Assembly: GCA_019637555.1 (NCBI GenBank)
Contig: JAHBVK010000003.1
Span: 124,001-188,000 of the forward strand
Direction: 5' to 3'
From: Anaerolineae bacterium
Lineage (GTDB): Bacteria > Chloroflexota > Anaerolineae > Aggregatilineales > UBA2796
DNA length: 64,000 bases
Part shown: piece by piece, positions 24,044 through 31,511 of the stretch
How the letters are laid out: each line of letters starts with the position of its first letter
Numbering within the stretch: the stretch's first letter is position 1
Notes under the pieces: model-generated
Seen by the model: the letters and a program-made list of their open reading frames with translations, nothing else
What the model was told of the DNA's origin: nothing
Database searches by the model: none
Translations under genes and position numbers: made by a program

Positions 24044-25151
24044 TGGTTCTCCTTCGCTCCAACAGCGCCCGCGCGTTATTGACCAGCACGGCGATAATGA
24101 TCACGATACCGACGATCACGAACTGCCACAGCGAGGCGATGTTGAGCATCACCAAGCCTGTTTGCAGCACGCCGAAGATCAACGCGCCGACTACTGCGCC
24201 GCGCACGCGACCCTCACCGCCGAATAGGTTTGTCCCACCGATGACCACCGCCGCCACCGAGTCGAGCAGCGCGGCTTCACCCGCTTGCGGTGCGCCTGCC
24301 GTAAAGCGGAAGACATGCAGCACGCCCGCGATGCCAGCCGTAAAAGCGCAGATGACGTAGATGAGGATGAGGTGGCGATCTACGTTAATGCCCGCGCGGA
24401 TCGCCGCGTCTTTGCTGCCGCCGATAGCGTAGGTATGCCGCCCAAACTGTGTCCGTCCCAACAAGAAACCGAAGATGATCAGCACGATGATAGTCACCAG
24501 CACTGGATAGGGCAGCCATGATTGCAAGTCGCGGAGCTGCGCCTGCGGTATATTGGCTGGTTCAGTGAAGAAGGACAGCCCTTGACCCGGCAAGTTGTAG
24601 ATCAAACTCCCACCGCCTATCGATCTCAGCACCTCGCGCACGTTTGCGGGCAGATTGCCAACCACTTGCTGACCATCGGTGAGTAGGAACGCTGCGCCGC
24701 GTACAATGCCGTACATACCGAGCGTAGCGATGAACGGAGGCACTTTGATTTTGGCGACCAAGATACCATTAATGATGCCGGGGATGAGCGAGACCAATAA
24801 GCCGAGGATCACACCGCAGGTGATGGCAATGCCGACGTCCGTGCCACCGTTTGCCATGTCGCGCATCGTCCGTGCCGCGATCACCGAAGCTAATCCTACC
24901 GTCCACGCGATGGAGAGATCGATGCCAGCCGTGATGATCACGTAAGTCTGCCCGACTGCCATCAGGGTGACGAGGGTGCCAGTCACCAGTACCGACGAGA
25001 AATTTCTGACTGTAAAGAAGCCGGGCGCTTGCGTCGAAAAGAAGATAATCAGCGCAGCCAGAAAAATATAAGACCAGAACCTAGCTGCTAAACTAGCGAG
25101 GTTATCCAGCGTCGATGACGATGCCTTCGGTGCTGTTAAAGTAGTTGCCAT
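24036..25151 (-). CDS. Sugar ABC transporter permease (RbsC/FrcC family)
   Basis: A 371-residue integral membrane protein with about ten helices. The signature regions are VIITAGIDLSIAWTVGLASV, NGILVAKIKVPPFIATLGMYGIVRG, TYAIGGSKDAAIRAGINVDRH and VAAVVIGGTNLFGGEGRVRGAVVGAL. An insertion in the middle (residues ~165-215, with VREVLRSIGGGSLIYNLPGQ) is longer than in the permease at 6689. It pairs with the single-domain ATPase, overlapping by 8 nt, and with the duplicated binding protein upstream. A strong hairpin lies between the binding protein and this gene. Confidence 0.93.
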   Translation of the reverse strand: MATTLTAPKASSSTLDNLASLAARFWSYIFLAALIIFFSTQAPGFFTVRNFSSVLVTGTLVTLMAVGQTYVIITAGIDLSIAWTVGLASVIAARTMRDMANGGTDVGIAITCGVILGLLVSLIPGIINGILVAKIKVPPFIATLGMYGIVRGAAFLLTDGQQVVGNLPANVREVLRSIGGGSLIYNLPGQGLSFFTEPANIPQAQLRDLQSWLPYPVLVTIIVLIIFGFLLGRTQFGRHTYAIGGSKDAAIRAGINVDRHLILIYVICAFTAGIAGVLHVFRFTAGAPQAGEAALLDSVAAVVIGGTNLFGGEGRVRGAVVGALIFGVLQTGLVMLNIASLWQFVIVGIVIIIAVLVNNARALLERRRTNV

Positions 25152-25239
25152 TGCTATTCGTAACCTTTCGCCGTCGCGCCCGCAGCGTCCGAATGTGGAT
25201 TGGGTGTGAGCAGGACCGCGCCATACCTTAGAGAACTAG

Positions 25240-25272
25240 CCGTGAGTAGAGAGGTTACCTCTCTACTCACGG
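25240..25272 (-). terminator. Strong 16-bp-stem hairpin after the duplicated binding protein gene
   Basis: CCGTGAGTAGAGAGGT and ACCTCTCTACTCACGG are exact complements separated by a single T, and outer GAACTA/TAGTTC segments extend it. It lies 27 nt after the binding protein stop and ~90 nt before the permease. A hairpin here usually stabilises the upstream mRNA or lets only part of transcription through, so that the binding protein is made in excess. Confidence 0.75.
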
Positions 25273-25298
25273 GTGTAGTTCAGTGAAACTTAACGGGA

Positions 25299-26465
25299 CT
25301 AGTTGCTCTTATAGATGAACTTGGCGATCTCAGGATCGTCCACGTTCTGCGCGTTGATGACCGCGTAGCCCGTGCCGATGCGCTTGGGGGTGGAAACCAC
25401 ACCACGCGCGTTCGCCACTGCCGTGACTACGCCGAGATAACCCATATCAGCGGGTTTCTGGGCGATCACCAGCGAGACCGTGCCCGCTTTCAAGTAGCCA
25501 ATGTTCTCCTCAGAGGCATCGAACAGCGCGACTTCAACCGAACCACTCAGGTTGGCATTGTCGATGGCTGCACCAGCGCCCAACGCGCCGAAGGTATTGG
25601 TGGCGAACATACCCTTGATGTCGGGGTTCGCGGTCAACACAGCGGCGGTCTGCTCTTGTGCCTTGTTGGCGTCGTTCTCGTTGTAGTCAACGCGGACGAC
25701 TTCCAAGCCCAAGTCAGCGGCGGCTTTCTTGCAGCCTTCCTCGCGCTGATCGGTGGTGCTGATGCCCGGACGCACGTTCTGGATGTAGATCTTCGCGCCC
25801 TTGCCTAGCTTCTCAGCCAGCGCCGCGCAAGCGATGTAACCGCCCTGCACGTTGTCTGAACCGATGTAGCTTAGCGGGAACTTGATCTCGCCGTTAGCAT
25901 AGTCACCATCACCGATGAAGGTGTCCACCGTGATTACGGGGATGCCCGCATCATAGGCTTTTTGCAGTACGGGGATCGACTGCTCTTTGTCGTTCGGTGC
26001 AGTCACCAGCGCGTCGATATCACCACGCGCGATCAGCGCTTCCACGATAGGCGCGGAGACCGTGACATCGAACTTGGGCGGGTCTTGCTGCACGACAGTC
26101 ACGCCGAGGCGACCAGCAGCGGCATTGACACCCTTCGCCATGGTGATGTAGAAGGGATCGGGGTTGACGCCCGGAACGAAGCCGACGATGAAATCTTTAC
26201 CGAGCGCGGGCTTTACTTCTGCCGTGTTGCTGGTGTAGATGTACTTGGCGTCATCAGGATTGTCGACATTATCTTTGGTCAGCACGGCGTAGCCAGTGGG
26301 TACGCGCTTGGGCAGGCTCTGATAGCCATCCAAGTACGCGACGGCGTAGGCAATGCCGAGATAACCCATATCAGCGGGTTTCTGGGCGATCACCAGCGAG
26401 ACCGTGCCCGCCTTCAAGTAGCCGATGTTCTCCTCAGAGGCATCGAACAGCGCGACAATGACCAC
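25299..26465 (-). CDS. Second copy of a tandem sugar-binding protein (out of frame with the first)
   Basis: A 388-residue frame. Residues 3-85 are the missing C-terminal part of the first copy (VALFDASEENIGYLKAG to YIYTSN). A linker (TAEVKPALGKD) then leads into a complete second periplasmic-binding domain (FIVGFVPGVNPDPFYITMAKG to FIYKSN). The second copy has no signal peptide, so it was made to be part of one exported double-domain protein. The GTG at 26465 is only the frame's edge, not a real start. Copies 1 and 2 are nearly identical in their central parts at DNA level, with a repeat offset of 919-924 nt. Function: substrate capture for the permease and ATPase downstream. Confidence 0.8.
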   Translation of the reverse strand: MVIVALFDASEENIGYLKAGTVSLVIAQKPADMGYLGIAYAVAYLDGYQSLPKRVPTGYAVLTKDNVDNPDDAKYIYTSNTAEVKPALGKDFIVGFVPGVNPDPFYITMAKGVNAAAGRLGVTVVQQDPPKFDVTVSAPIVEALIARGDIDALVTAPNDKEQSIPVLQKAYDAGIPVITVDTFIGDGDYANGEIKFPLSYIGSDNVQGGYIACAALAEKLGKGAKIYIQNVRPGISTTDQREEGCKKAAADLGLEVVRVDYNENDANKAQEQTAAVLTANPDIKGMFATNTFGALGAGAAIDNANLSGSVEVALFDASEENIGYLKAGTVSLVIAQKPADMGYLGVVTAVANARGVVSTPKRIGTGYAVINAQNVDDPEIAKFIYKSN

Positions 26466-27201
26466 TCAGGTTGGCATTATCGATGGCTGCGCCAGCGCCC
26501 AACGCGCCGAAGGTATTGGTGGCGAACATGCCCTTGATGTCGGGATTGGCGTTCAATACAGCGGCGGTCTGCTCTTGTGCCTTGTTGGCGTCGTTCTCGT
26601 TGTAGTCTACACGGACGACTTCCAAGCCCTTATCTTTAGCAGCGTTCTTGCAGCCTTCTTCGCGCTGATCGGTGGTGCTGATGCCCGGACGCACGTTCTG
26701 GATGTAGATCTTCGCGCCGGAACCGAGTTTGTCAGCGAGAGCAGAGCAAGCGATGTAACCGCCCTGCACGTTGTCTGAACCGATGTAGCTTAGCGGGAAC
26801 TTGATCTCGCCGTTGGCATAGTCACCATCACCGATGAAGGTATCCACCGTGATCACGGGGATGCCCGCATCATAGGCTTTTTGCAGTACCGGGATCGACT
26901 GCTCTTTGTCGTTCGGTGCAGTCACCAGCGCGTCGATATCACCACGCGCGATCAGCGCTTCCACGATAGGCGCGGAGACCGTGACATCGAACTTGGCGGG
27001 GTCTTGCTGGACCACTTCCACGCCTAAGTCAGCGGCAGCCTGATTGACACCGCTCGCCATGGTGATGTAGAAGGGATCGGGGTTGACGCCCGGAACAAAG
27101 GCTATCGTATATTTCTCTGCTTGTGCCTTGGCGGTTGGCGTTGTACCAACGAGTGCTGTCACCAACAAAACAGCGGTGAACAGGATCACTAGTCTTTTCA
27201 T
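26434..27201 (-). CDS. First copy of the tandem sugar-binding protein, truncated by a 5-nt deletion
   Basis: 255 residues starting at ATG 27201 with AAGGAG nine nt upstream. The signal peptide MKRLVILFTAVLLVTALVG ends near AKAQA. The binding-protein fold begins YTIAFVPGVNPDPFYITMAS and includes IPVITVDTFIGDGDYANGE and IYIQNVRPGISTTDQREEGC. After NANLSG the frame breaks into HCRAVRCL and stops. Copy 2 has TCGGTTGAAGTCGCG at this place and copy 1 has CATTGTCGCG, i.e. five nt fewer. With those five nt the frame would run on to 25299 as a 635-residue double protein. A shortened first domain alone would probably not fold properly. Confidence 0.82.
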   Translation of the reverse strand: MKRLVILFTAVLLVTALVGTTPTAKAQAEKYTIAFVPGVNPDPFYITMASGVNQAAADLGVEVVQQDPAKFDVTVSAPIVEALIARGDIDALVTAPNDKEQSIPVLQKAYDAGIPVITVDTFIGDGDYANGEIKFPLSYIGSDNVQGGYIACSALADKLGSGAKIYIQNVRPGISTTDQREEGCKNAAKDKGLEVVRVDYNENDANKAQEQTAAVLNANPDIKGMFATNTFGALGAGAAIDNANLSGHCRAVRCL

Positions 27202-27397
27202 GAAGGAATCTCCTTGTGGCAGAAATACGCTCTCTTTAACGATCCTTGGTGAATTGGTTCTACCTCCGATTTGCACCTCTCCTCTCTAACTAGCCGAACT
27301 CTCCCCTCAACGTAGAAACAGACTACTTGAAGTCTGAGGCTACCTGCCAATCACCCCACTATCCACTCACTACTTTTCGCTTGTTACTTTTTGCTTC

Positions 27398-28204
27398 CTA
27401 CTCGTCACTAATTTCTACCCGAATCACTTCAGGTCCTAGTGCTGCGATCGCGGCGCAGTCTTCATCGCTCAGATGGTTATCCGTGATCACGATGTCGAAG
27501 GCGTGGAGTGGCGCTACCGTTAACGGGCGAATCTTGCCGAACTTGCTGCTATCCGCTAACAACACGACTTTTGCCGCTTGCTTAACCATGGTGCGCTTCA
27601 CTTCGACTTCCTGTGTATCGGAGTTGGCAGCACCGCGTGCCAAACTGAAGCCGCCACAGGCAAGGAACGCCCAGTCAGCGTTGACCCCTTCCAGTGCGCG
27701 TACCGCCTGTGCGCCGGAGAGCGTGCGCGTCAGATGATGCAGCACCCCACCGGTCATGATCAGTTCGATGTAGCCAAATTGGGCGGCAGCAGCAGCGACA
27801 CTCAAGGAAGGTGTGACGAGGCGAAGGTAATCCCAATCTCTCGGCAGATGTTCAACGAACTCAACAGCGGTGGTTCCGGCATCGATCATGATCGTCTGAC
27901 CAACGTCGATCAGTTGTACGGCGCGTGCGCCGATGGCACGTTTGGCTTCAGCGTTGAGTTTGCTGCGTTCGAGGAGAAATGTTTCGCCAAGTTGAGTGGG
28001 CAGCCGTTTGGAGACAGCGCCACCCCAGATGACTTCGCAAATGCCAGCGCTTTCGAGTTCCCGCAGGTCGGCGCGGATAGTGGCAACGGAAACGTTCAAA
28101 ATTTCCCTTAGCTCAACGGTACGCACCGCACCCTGATGGTAAAGAAGATCTTCGATGATCCGCTGTCTTTCGACAGCAAGTAACGTTCCTTCGTTGGCTG
28201 GCAT
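27398..28204 (-). CDS. DeoR-family transcriptional regulator
   Basis: A 268-residue DeoR/GlpR-type repressor. The N-terminal helix-turn-helix is ERQRIIEDLLYHQGAVRTVE then LREILNVSVATIRADLRELE. The C-terminal sugar-phosphate sensor domain contains TIMIDAGTTAVEFVEHLP, LIMTGGVLHHLTRTLSG and VLLADSSKFGK. It precedes the binding protein, permease, ATPase, kinase and aldolase genes in the same direction, and diverges from the ROK kinase. It is the likely regulator of both units, responding to a phosphorylated intermediate. Direct TCAAATTTT repeats 10 bp apart occur upstream. Confidence 0.94.
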   Translation of the reverse strand: MPANEGTLLAVERQRIIEDLLYHQGAVRTVELREILNVSVATIRADLRELESAGICEVIWGGAVSKRLPTQLGETFLLERSKLNAEAKRAIGARAVQLIDVGQTIMIDAGTTAVEFVEHLPRDWDYLRLVTPSLSVAAAAAQFGYIELIMTGGVLHHLTRTLSGAQAVRALEGVNADWAFLACGGFSLARGAANSDTQEVEVKRTMVKQAAKVVLLADSSKFGKIRPLTVAPLHAFDIVITDNHLSDEDCAAIAALGPEVIRVEISDE

Positions 28205-28261
28205 GGCGTCACTTCAAAAATGTTCACAGAAAATCTATACAAGATTCAGTATAAATTGCTT

Positions 28262-28280
28262 TCAAATTTTGTCAAATTTT
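28262..28280. promoter_or_regulatory. Direct repeats TCAAATTTT, one helical turn apart
   Basis: TCAAATTTT at 28262-28270 and 28272-28280, in an A/T-rich stretch upstream of the DeoR gene. CTTTCAAA here and TTTGAAAG near 28330 are also mirrored. Tandem repeats with ~10-bp spacing are usual for DeoR-family operators, so this is a plausible autoregulatory and divergent-unit site. Confidence 0.45.
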
Positions 28281-28329
28281 TGGCTTTGTTGTTCATTGCG
28301 TTAAAATTAGAAAGCAAAATACTCAATTT

Positions 28330-28473
28330 TTGAAAGTATTATCTTTCTTTATTGCAAGTGGAGTAGATGAACGTGAGGACGGCGATCAGATCAGTTTGCG
28401 CAGTGTATCCGTCGACGTTTTATCAGTGCCTGATCGCGCCATTCACGATCTGATCAATGGATTGACGCCGTGA
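28330..28473 (+). CDS. Possible short ORF or gene remnant coupled to the ROK kinase
   Basis: A 47-codon frame ending SVSVDVLSVPDRAIHDLING then LTP. Its TGA overlaps the GTG start of the ROK kinase (GTGA), which is a typical coupling arrangement. The codon pattern from GAT 28366 on looks coding. The only start is a TTG at 28330 in A/T-rich DNA without a clear ribosome site. It could be the tail of a lost gene or a translational leader. I do not recognise it. Confidence 0.22.
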   Translation: MKVLSFFIASGVDEREDGDQISLRSVSVDVLSVPDRAIHDLINGLTP

Positions 28474-29417
28474 GTACCTTAAGCATCGATTTCGGCGGGA
28501 CGCGCACCCGCGCCGCATGGTTCTCGCCACAATTAGAAATGCTGGCACGCCACGAAACTCTCTCGCGCGTGGATCGCACCGTCGCAGAGGTGATCGACAC
28601 GCTGATCCAGACGGCACGTGCCGTCGTGCCAGCCGATCAAACGCCAGCCGTGATCGGCGTCTGTGCGCCCGGTCCACTTGATCCGCTGGCTGGCGTGATC
28701 AAACGCGCGGAGACGCTACCCGGCTGGCAGGATGTCCACTTAGCGCAGTTGATCAGCAACGCCTTCAACGATGTGCCAACCTTCGTGCAGAACGATGGCA
28801 ATCTCGGCGCACTGGCGGAATATCGCTTTGGATCGCTGCTCGGCGCTGATCCGGCGATCTTCATGACTATCAGCACAGGGATCGGCGGCGGCGCGATCCT
28901 CAATGGTAAGCTGTTCAGCGGCAGCGGCGGGTTGGCAATTGAGCCGGGGCATCTCCGCATCGCGCACAGGGACGGCAAATTGTATCGGCTGGAAGAACTG
29001 GCATCGGGGACGGCGCTAGGCGTGTGGGCGCAGCGCAAACTGGCGGAACGCGATCAAGCATCTTCGCTTCGCAGCGCCAGTGTTGTCGATGGTAAGGCAG
29101 TCGGCGCTGCCGCCCAGAGTGGTGATCCTTTCGCGCTAGAGATCGTCGCGCAGGCAGGTTACTGGCTCGGCGTCGGCATCGCCAATCTGCTGCACCTATT
29201 TAATCCGCAGGGGATCGCGCTCGGCGGCAGTGTCACCCGACTCGGTGATCTGCTGCTCGAACCGACTCGCCACGCGATTCAAGCGAATCTGATCGACGCT
29301 GCGCTCTACAACGACGATCTGATCCGCTATGCCGCGCTCGGTGAAAATGCCTGCTTGCAAGGTGCCGCGCTTTATGCCGCCGATTGCCTGAATGGTGATT
29401 ATGACCTCCAATCGTGA
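28470..29417 (+). CDS. ROK-family sugar kinase
   Basis: A 315-residue ROK (repressor, ORF, kinase) family protein, of the kinase kind because it lacks an N-terminal helix-turn-helix. The phosphate loop SIDFGGTRTRAAW opens the protein. The catalytic region is VQNDGNLGALAEYRFG (Asp base), followed by ISTGIGGGAILNGKL and EPGHLRI. The usual zinc-binding cysteine cluster after EPGH is absent (HRDGKLYRLEELASG), which is seen in a subset of the family. It probably phosphorylates glucose, fructose or an N-acetylhexosamine. The GTG start overlaps the stop of a short upstream frame. It is divergent from the DeoR gene. Confidence 0.9.
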   Translation: MSTLSIDFGGTRTRAAWFSPQLEMLARHETLSRVDRTVAEVIDTLIQTARAVVPADQTPAVIGVCAPGPLDPLAGVIKRAETLPGWQDVHLAQLISNAFNDVPTFVQNDGNLGALAEYRFGSLLGADPAIFMTISTGIGGGAILNGKLFSGSGGLAIEPGHLRIAHRDGKLYRLEELASGTALGVWAQRKLAERDQASSLRSASVVDGKAVGAAAQSGDPFALEIVAQAGYWLGVGIANLLHLFNPQGIALGGSVTRLGDLLLEPTRHAIQANLIDAALYNDDLIRYAALGENACLQGAALYAADCLNGDYDLQS

Positions 29418-29429
29418 TCATAAACGGCA

Positions 29430-30266
29430 TTACTTGGCGGCGAATATCGTTTTCCACTCCACCAGTCGGGCGAAGAACACGCGATGCAGCGCCGCTGTCA
29501 ATGTAAGGATTCCAAATTTCATCTTGCCACGTATTTGGCTGGTCGTCGTAGTGACCGTCTGTTTAGTATCGAAGGTCACTTCTGGCGCGTTGGCAACGAT
29601 CATCCATTTCGGGGGCGCATTTTTCTTCGCCAGAATGACGCGATCTCCTAATAAAAAGCCCTGCCACCACTTCCCTTGCATGGTTGCTTCGAGGTAATCG
29701 TTATCGTCGTTGCTACTGAGGCTCATGTTGATGATCTGCGCCCACAGAACGTCATACAAGCGGTCTTGTTCTGCCGTTGGTTTCGTGATGGTCATGTCTT
29801 TGCGCTTCTGATAAAGACCATACACGGTGTAAGCCATCCATAACTGCAACAACCCGAGTCCGGCAACAATTGTCACAGTAGTTCCATTATTGCCGCGCAG
29901 CAGCGGTCCAGTGATGTTGTAAATGCCTACTGCCGCCAGCAAAATGCTAAAGCGCAGCAGTCCCGCTGTGTCTGGTTTGGAGAGCATCCACAGACTCTGC
30001 CCAACAATCGCCAATCCCAACACGAGCTGGATCAGCCACAGCGAATTGAAACTTTGCCCTTCCCAAGCGCCCCAGACCGTGATGCCGCCCAAGATCAGAT
30101 TGAGCCAACCATCTCTTTGCATTGATGAGGCAAGCCAGCGGTAGTGATAGACGTTCTTGAGTGCATCGAACTGTTCGGAGGTTAGTGCGGCAAGTTGGCT
30201 TTTTACTTCTTGCCAATTAGTAGCTGTTGGCGCAGCTACCGCAGTCTTCTTGCGACGTAATCCCAT
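29430..30266 (-). CDS. Hypothetical membrane protein
   Basis: A 278-residue protein I do not recognise. Four hydrophobic segments at about residues 55-75, 77-97, 104-122 and 128-150 follow a basic N-terminus (MGLRRKKTAV). The C-terminal ~120 residues are soluble (DRLYDVLWAQIINMSLSSN, WWQGFLLGDRVILAKK, GKMKFGILTLTAALHRVFFA). That tail has the look of a sensor or scaffold domain with PH-like short beta strands. It is convergent with the ROK kinase, 12 nt apart at the ends, and is followed upstream by the UPF0145 gene in the same direction. Confidence 0.75.
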   Translation of the reverse strand: MGLRRKKTAVAAPTATNWQEVKSQLAALTSEQFDALKNVYHYRWLASSMQRDGWLNLILGGITVWGAWEGQSFNSLWLIQLVLGLAIVGQSLWMLSKPDTAGLLRFSILLAAVGIYNITGPLLRGNNGTTVTIVAGLGLLQLWMAYTVYGLYQKRKDMTITKPTAEQDRLYDVLWAQIINMSLSSNDDNDYLEATMQGKWWQGFLLGDRVILAKKNAPPKWMIVANAPEVTFDTKQTVTTTTSQIRGKMKFGILTLTAALHRVFFARLVEWKTIFAAK

Positions 30267-30302
30267 ATTCCGATCCCCTTGCGCGTTCTGCGGGCAGATT
30301 CT

Positions 30303-30330
30303 CAGAGGTGAAGCACGTCGCTCACCTCTG
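30303..30330 (-). terminator. Hairpin after the UPF0145 gene
   Basis: CAGAGGTGA (30303-30311) and TCACCTCTG (30322-30330) make a 9-bp stem with a 10-nt loop between two leftward genes. It is not followed by a strong T-run. Confidence 0.45.
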
Positions 30331-30370
30331 TAGAAATCTAGTATAGGGGATATACAGAGCTAGTGTGATC

Positions 30371-30688
30371 TCATTCCACTATCACTGCCGTGCCGCTGGC
30401 GCTGACCATCATCATGCTGCCCTGACCGACCGTCTCGAAGTCCAGATCGACGCCGATCACCGCGTTTGCACCTCTGCTCTCCGCCTCATCGACCATCTCC
30501 TGCAAGGCGATCTCCTTCGCTTCGATCAGCGATTTTTCGTAGGCGCTGGCGCGTCCACCAACGATGTCAGTGATCGATGCCATCAGGTCGCGCACGATAT
30601 TCGCGCCCATGATCGTCTCGCCAGAAACGATGCCGAGATACTGCTTAACTTTCATGCCTTCGAGCGTGTTGGTTGTGCTTACGATCAT
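30371..30688 (-). CDS. UPF0145 / YbjQ family protein
   Basis: A 105-residue protein matching the UPF0145 (YbjQ) family: [39 protein letters not shown], then [19 protein letters not shown] and VDLDFE. These small pentamer-forming proteins are widespread and of unknown cellular role; a metal-binding function has been suggested by annotation. ATG 30688 has GGAGAG seven nt upstream, so five earlier codons are excluded. Confidence 0.9.
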   Translation of the reverse strand: MIVSTTNTLEGMKVKQYLGIVSGETIMGANIVRDLMASITDIVGGRASAYEKSLIEAKEIALQEMVDEAESRGANAVIGVDLDFETVGQGSMMMVSASGTAVIVE

Positions 30689-30835
30689 CGTTCTCTCCTT
30701 CATTACTGCCGCTTACTGCGCTGATTCCTAATACGCGCGAATACGGTACTGGATGTGTTGGCGACGAGAACACCCCAAGAATCGGTATAATGAACATATG
30801 CACCGGAACGGTACACGCGAGAGTGGACGACCTCT

Positions 30836-31507
30836 ATGCCCCAAGCAAACGTGATCCGCTGGCGGGATGGCGGCGGTTGGATTGTCCTCACGGGTGGCGG
30901 TGATTTTCGCACCACGCGGGAGGACGAAGGCACCAACGAGATCGAGGCACAGGCGCTCGGCTTGGCATCCGCAGGCAAACCGATGGCTTACATCTTCGCC
31001 GCCTCGGACATCGAAACCGCTGATGAACATCTGGCGCTGTTGGAAGATTTAGGCGCACCGTCCGGCTATCTGGTCGATGCTCTGAGCGAAGATGACGACA
31101 CGTTACGCACGCAGCTAGAGGACGCCGGACTGATCATCCTCGCGGACGGCAAGCAAGCTGATCAACTGCGCGGCGGTCTGCTCGGTGCGGCGATTGCGGG
31201 CATCGAGGCGGCGTTCCAAGAAGGCGCTGTGATTCTGGCGGAAGGTGCAGGCGCACAGGTACTCGGCGGCGTCTACGGAGCGAAGCCCGGACTCGGCTGG
31301 ATCGAGGGCGCGGCAGTCGTCCCCTACTTCGATACCGAGGCAGGCAAACAGCGCCTACGCGATCTGCTGATCGCCCACCCCGAAAGCTACGCTCTCGGCA
31401 TCGGCACTGGATCGGCGCTGGCGCTCGGACCGAATGGCGAAGTGCAGGCATGGGGCAAGCGCCAGATCACGGTCACGCTCGGCAGCAAGTTTACACCGGG
31501 AGAATAG
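30836..31507 (+). CDS. Cyanophycinase-like (peptidase S51 fold) protein lacking the nucleophile
   Basis: A 223-residue class I glutamine amidotransferase-like protein related to S51 peptidases and cyanophycinase. It has the GGGDFR loop, IILADGKQADQLRGGL (family G-x-Q loop) and a C-terminal SYALGIGTGSALALG. In active enzymes the nucleophile elbow reads G-T-S-A-G-A. Here it reads AEGAGAQVLGG, so the catalytic Ser is replaced by Gly. It is probably a non-catalytic relative. A TATAAT lies at 30786-30791. It is followed 4 nt later by the BtuF-like gene, so the two form an operon. Confidence 0.78.
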   Translation: MPQANVIRWRDGGGWIVLTGGGDFRTTREDEGTNEIEAQALGLASAGKPMAYIFAASDIETADEHLALLEDLGAPSGYLVDALSEDDDTLRTQLEDAGLIILADGKQADQLRGGLLGAAIAGIEAAFQEGAVILAEGAGAQVLGGVYGAKPGLGWIEGAAVVPYFDTEAGKQRLRDLLIAHPESYALGIGTGSALALGPNGEVQAWGKRQITVTLGSKFTPGE

Positions 31508-31511
31508 CGCG

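Noticed and set aside
26465-26465. GTG at 26465 as a true start of a second binding protein
   Set aside because: It falls in the middle of the binding-protein fold, at the frame break, without a ribosome site or signal peptide.
21306-28204. Sulfoquinovose (sulfo-EMP) operon
   Set aside because: DeoR, PfkB kinase and LacD-type aldolase match the pattern, but no sulfoquinovosidase, isomerase or sulfolactaldehyde reductase was found nearby. The tagatose-type route is kept as more likely.
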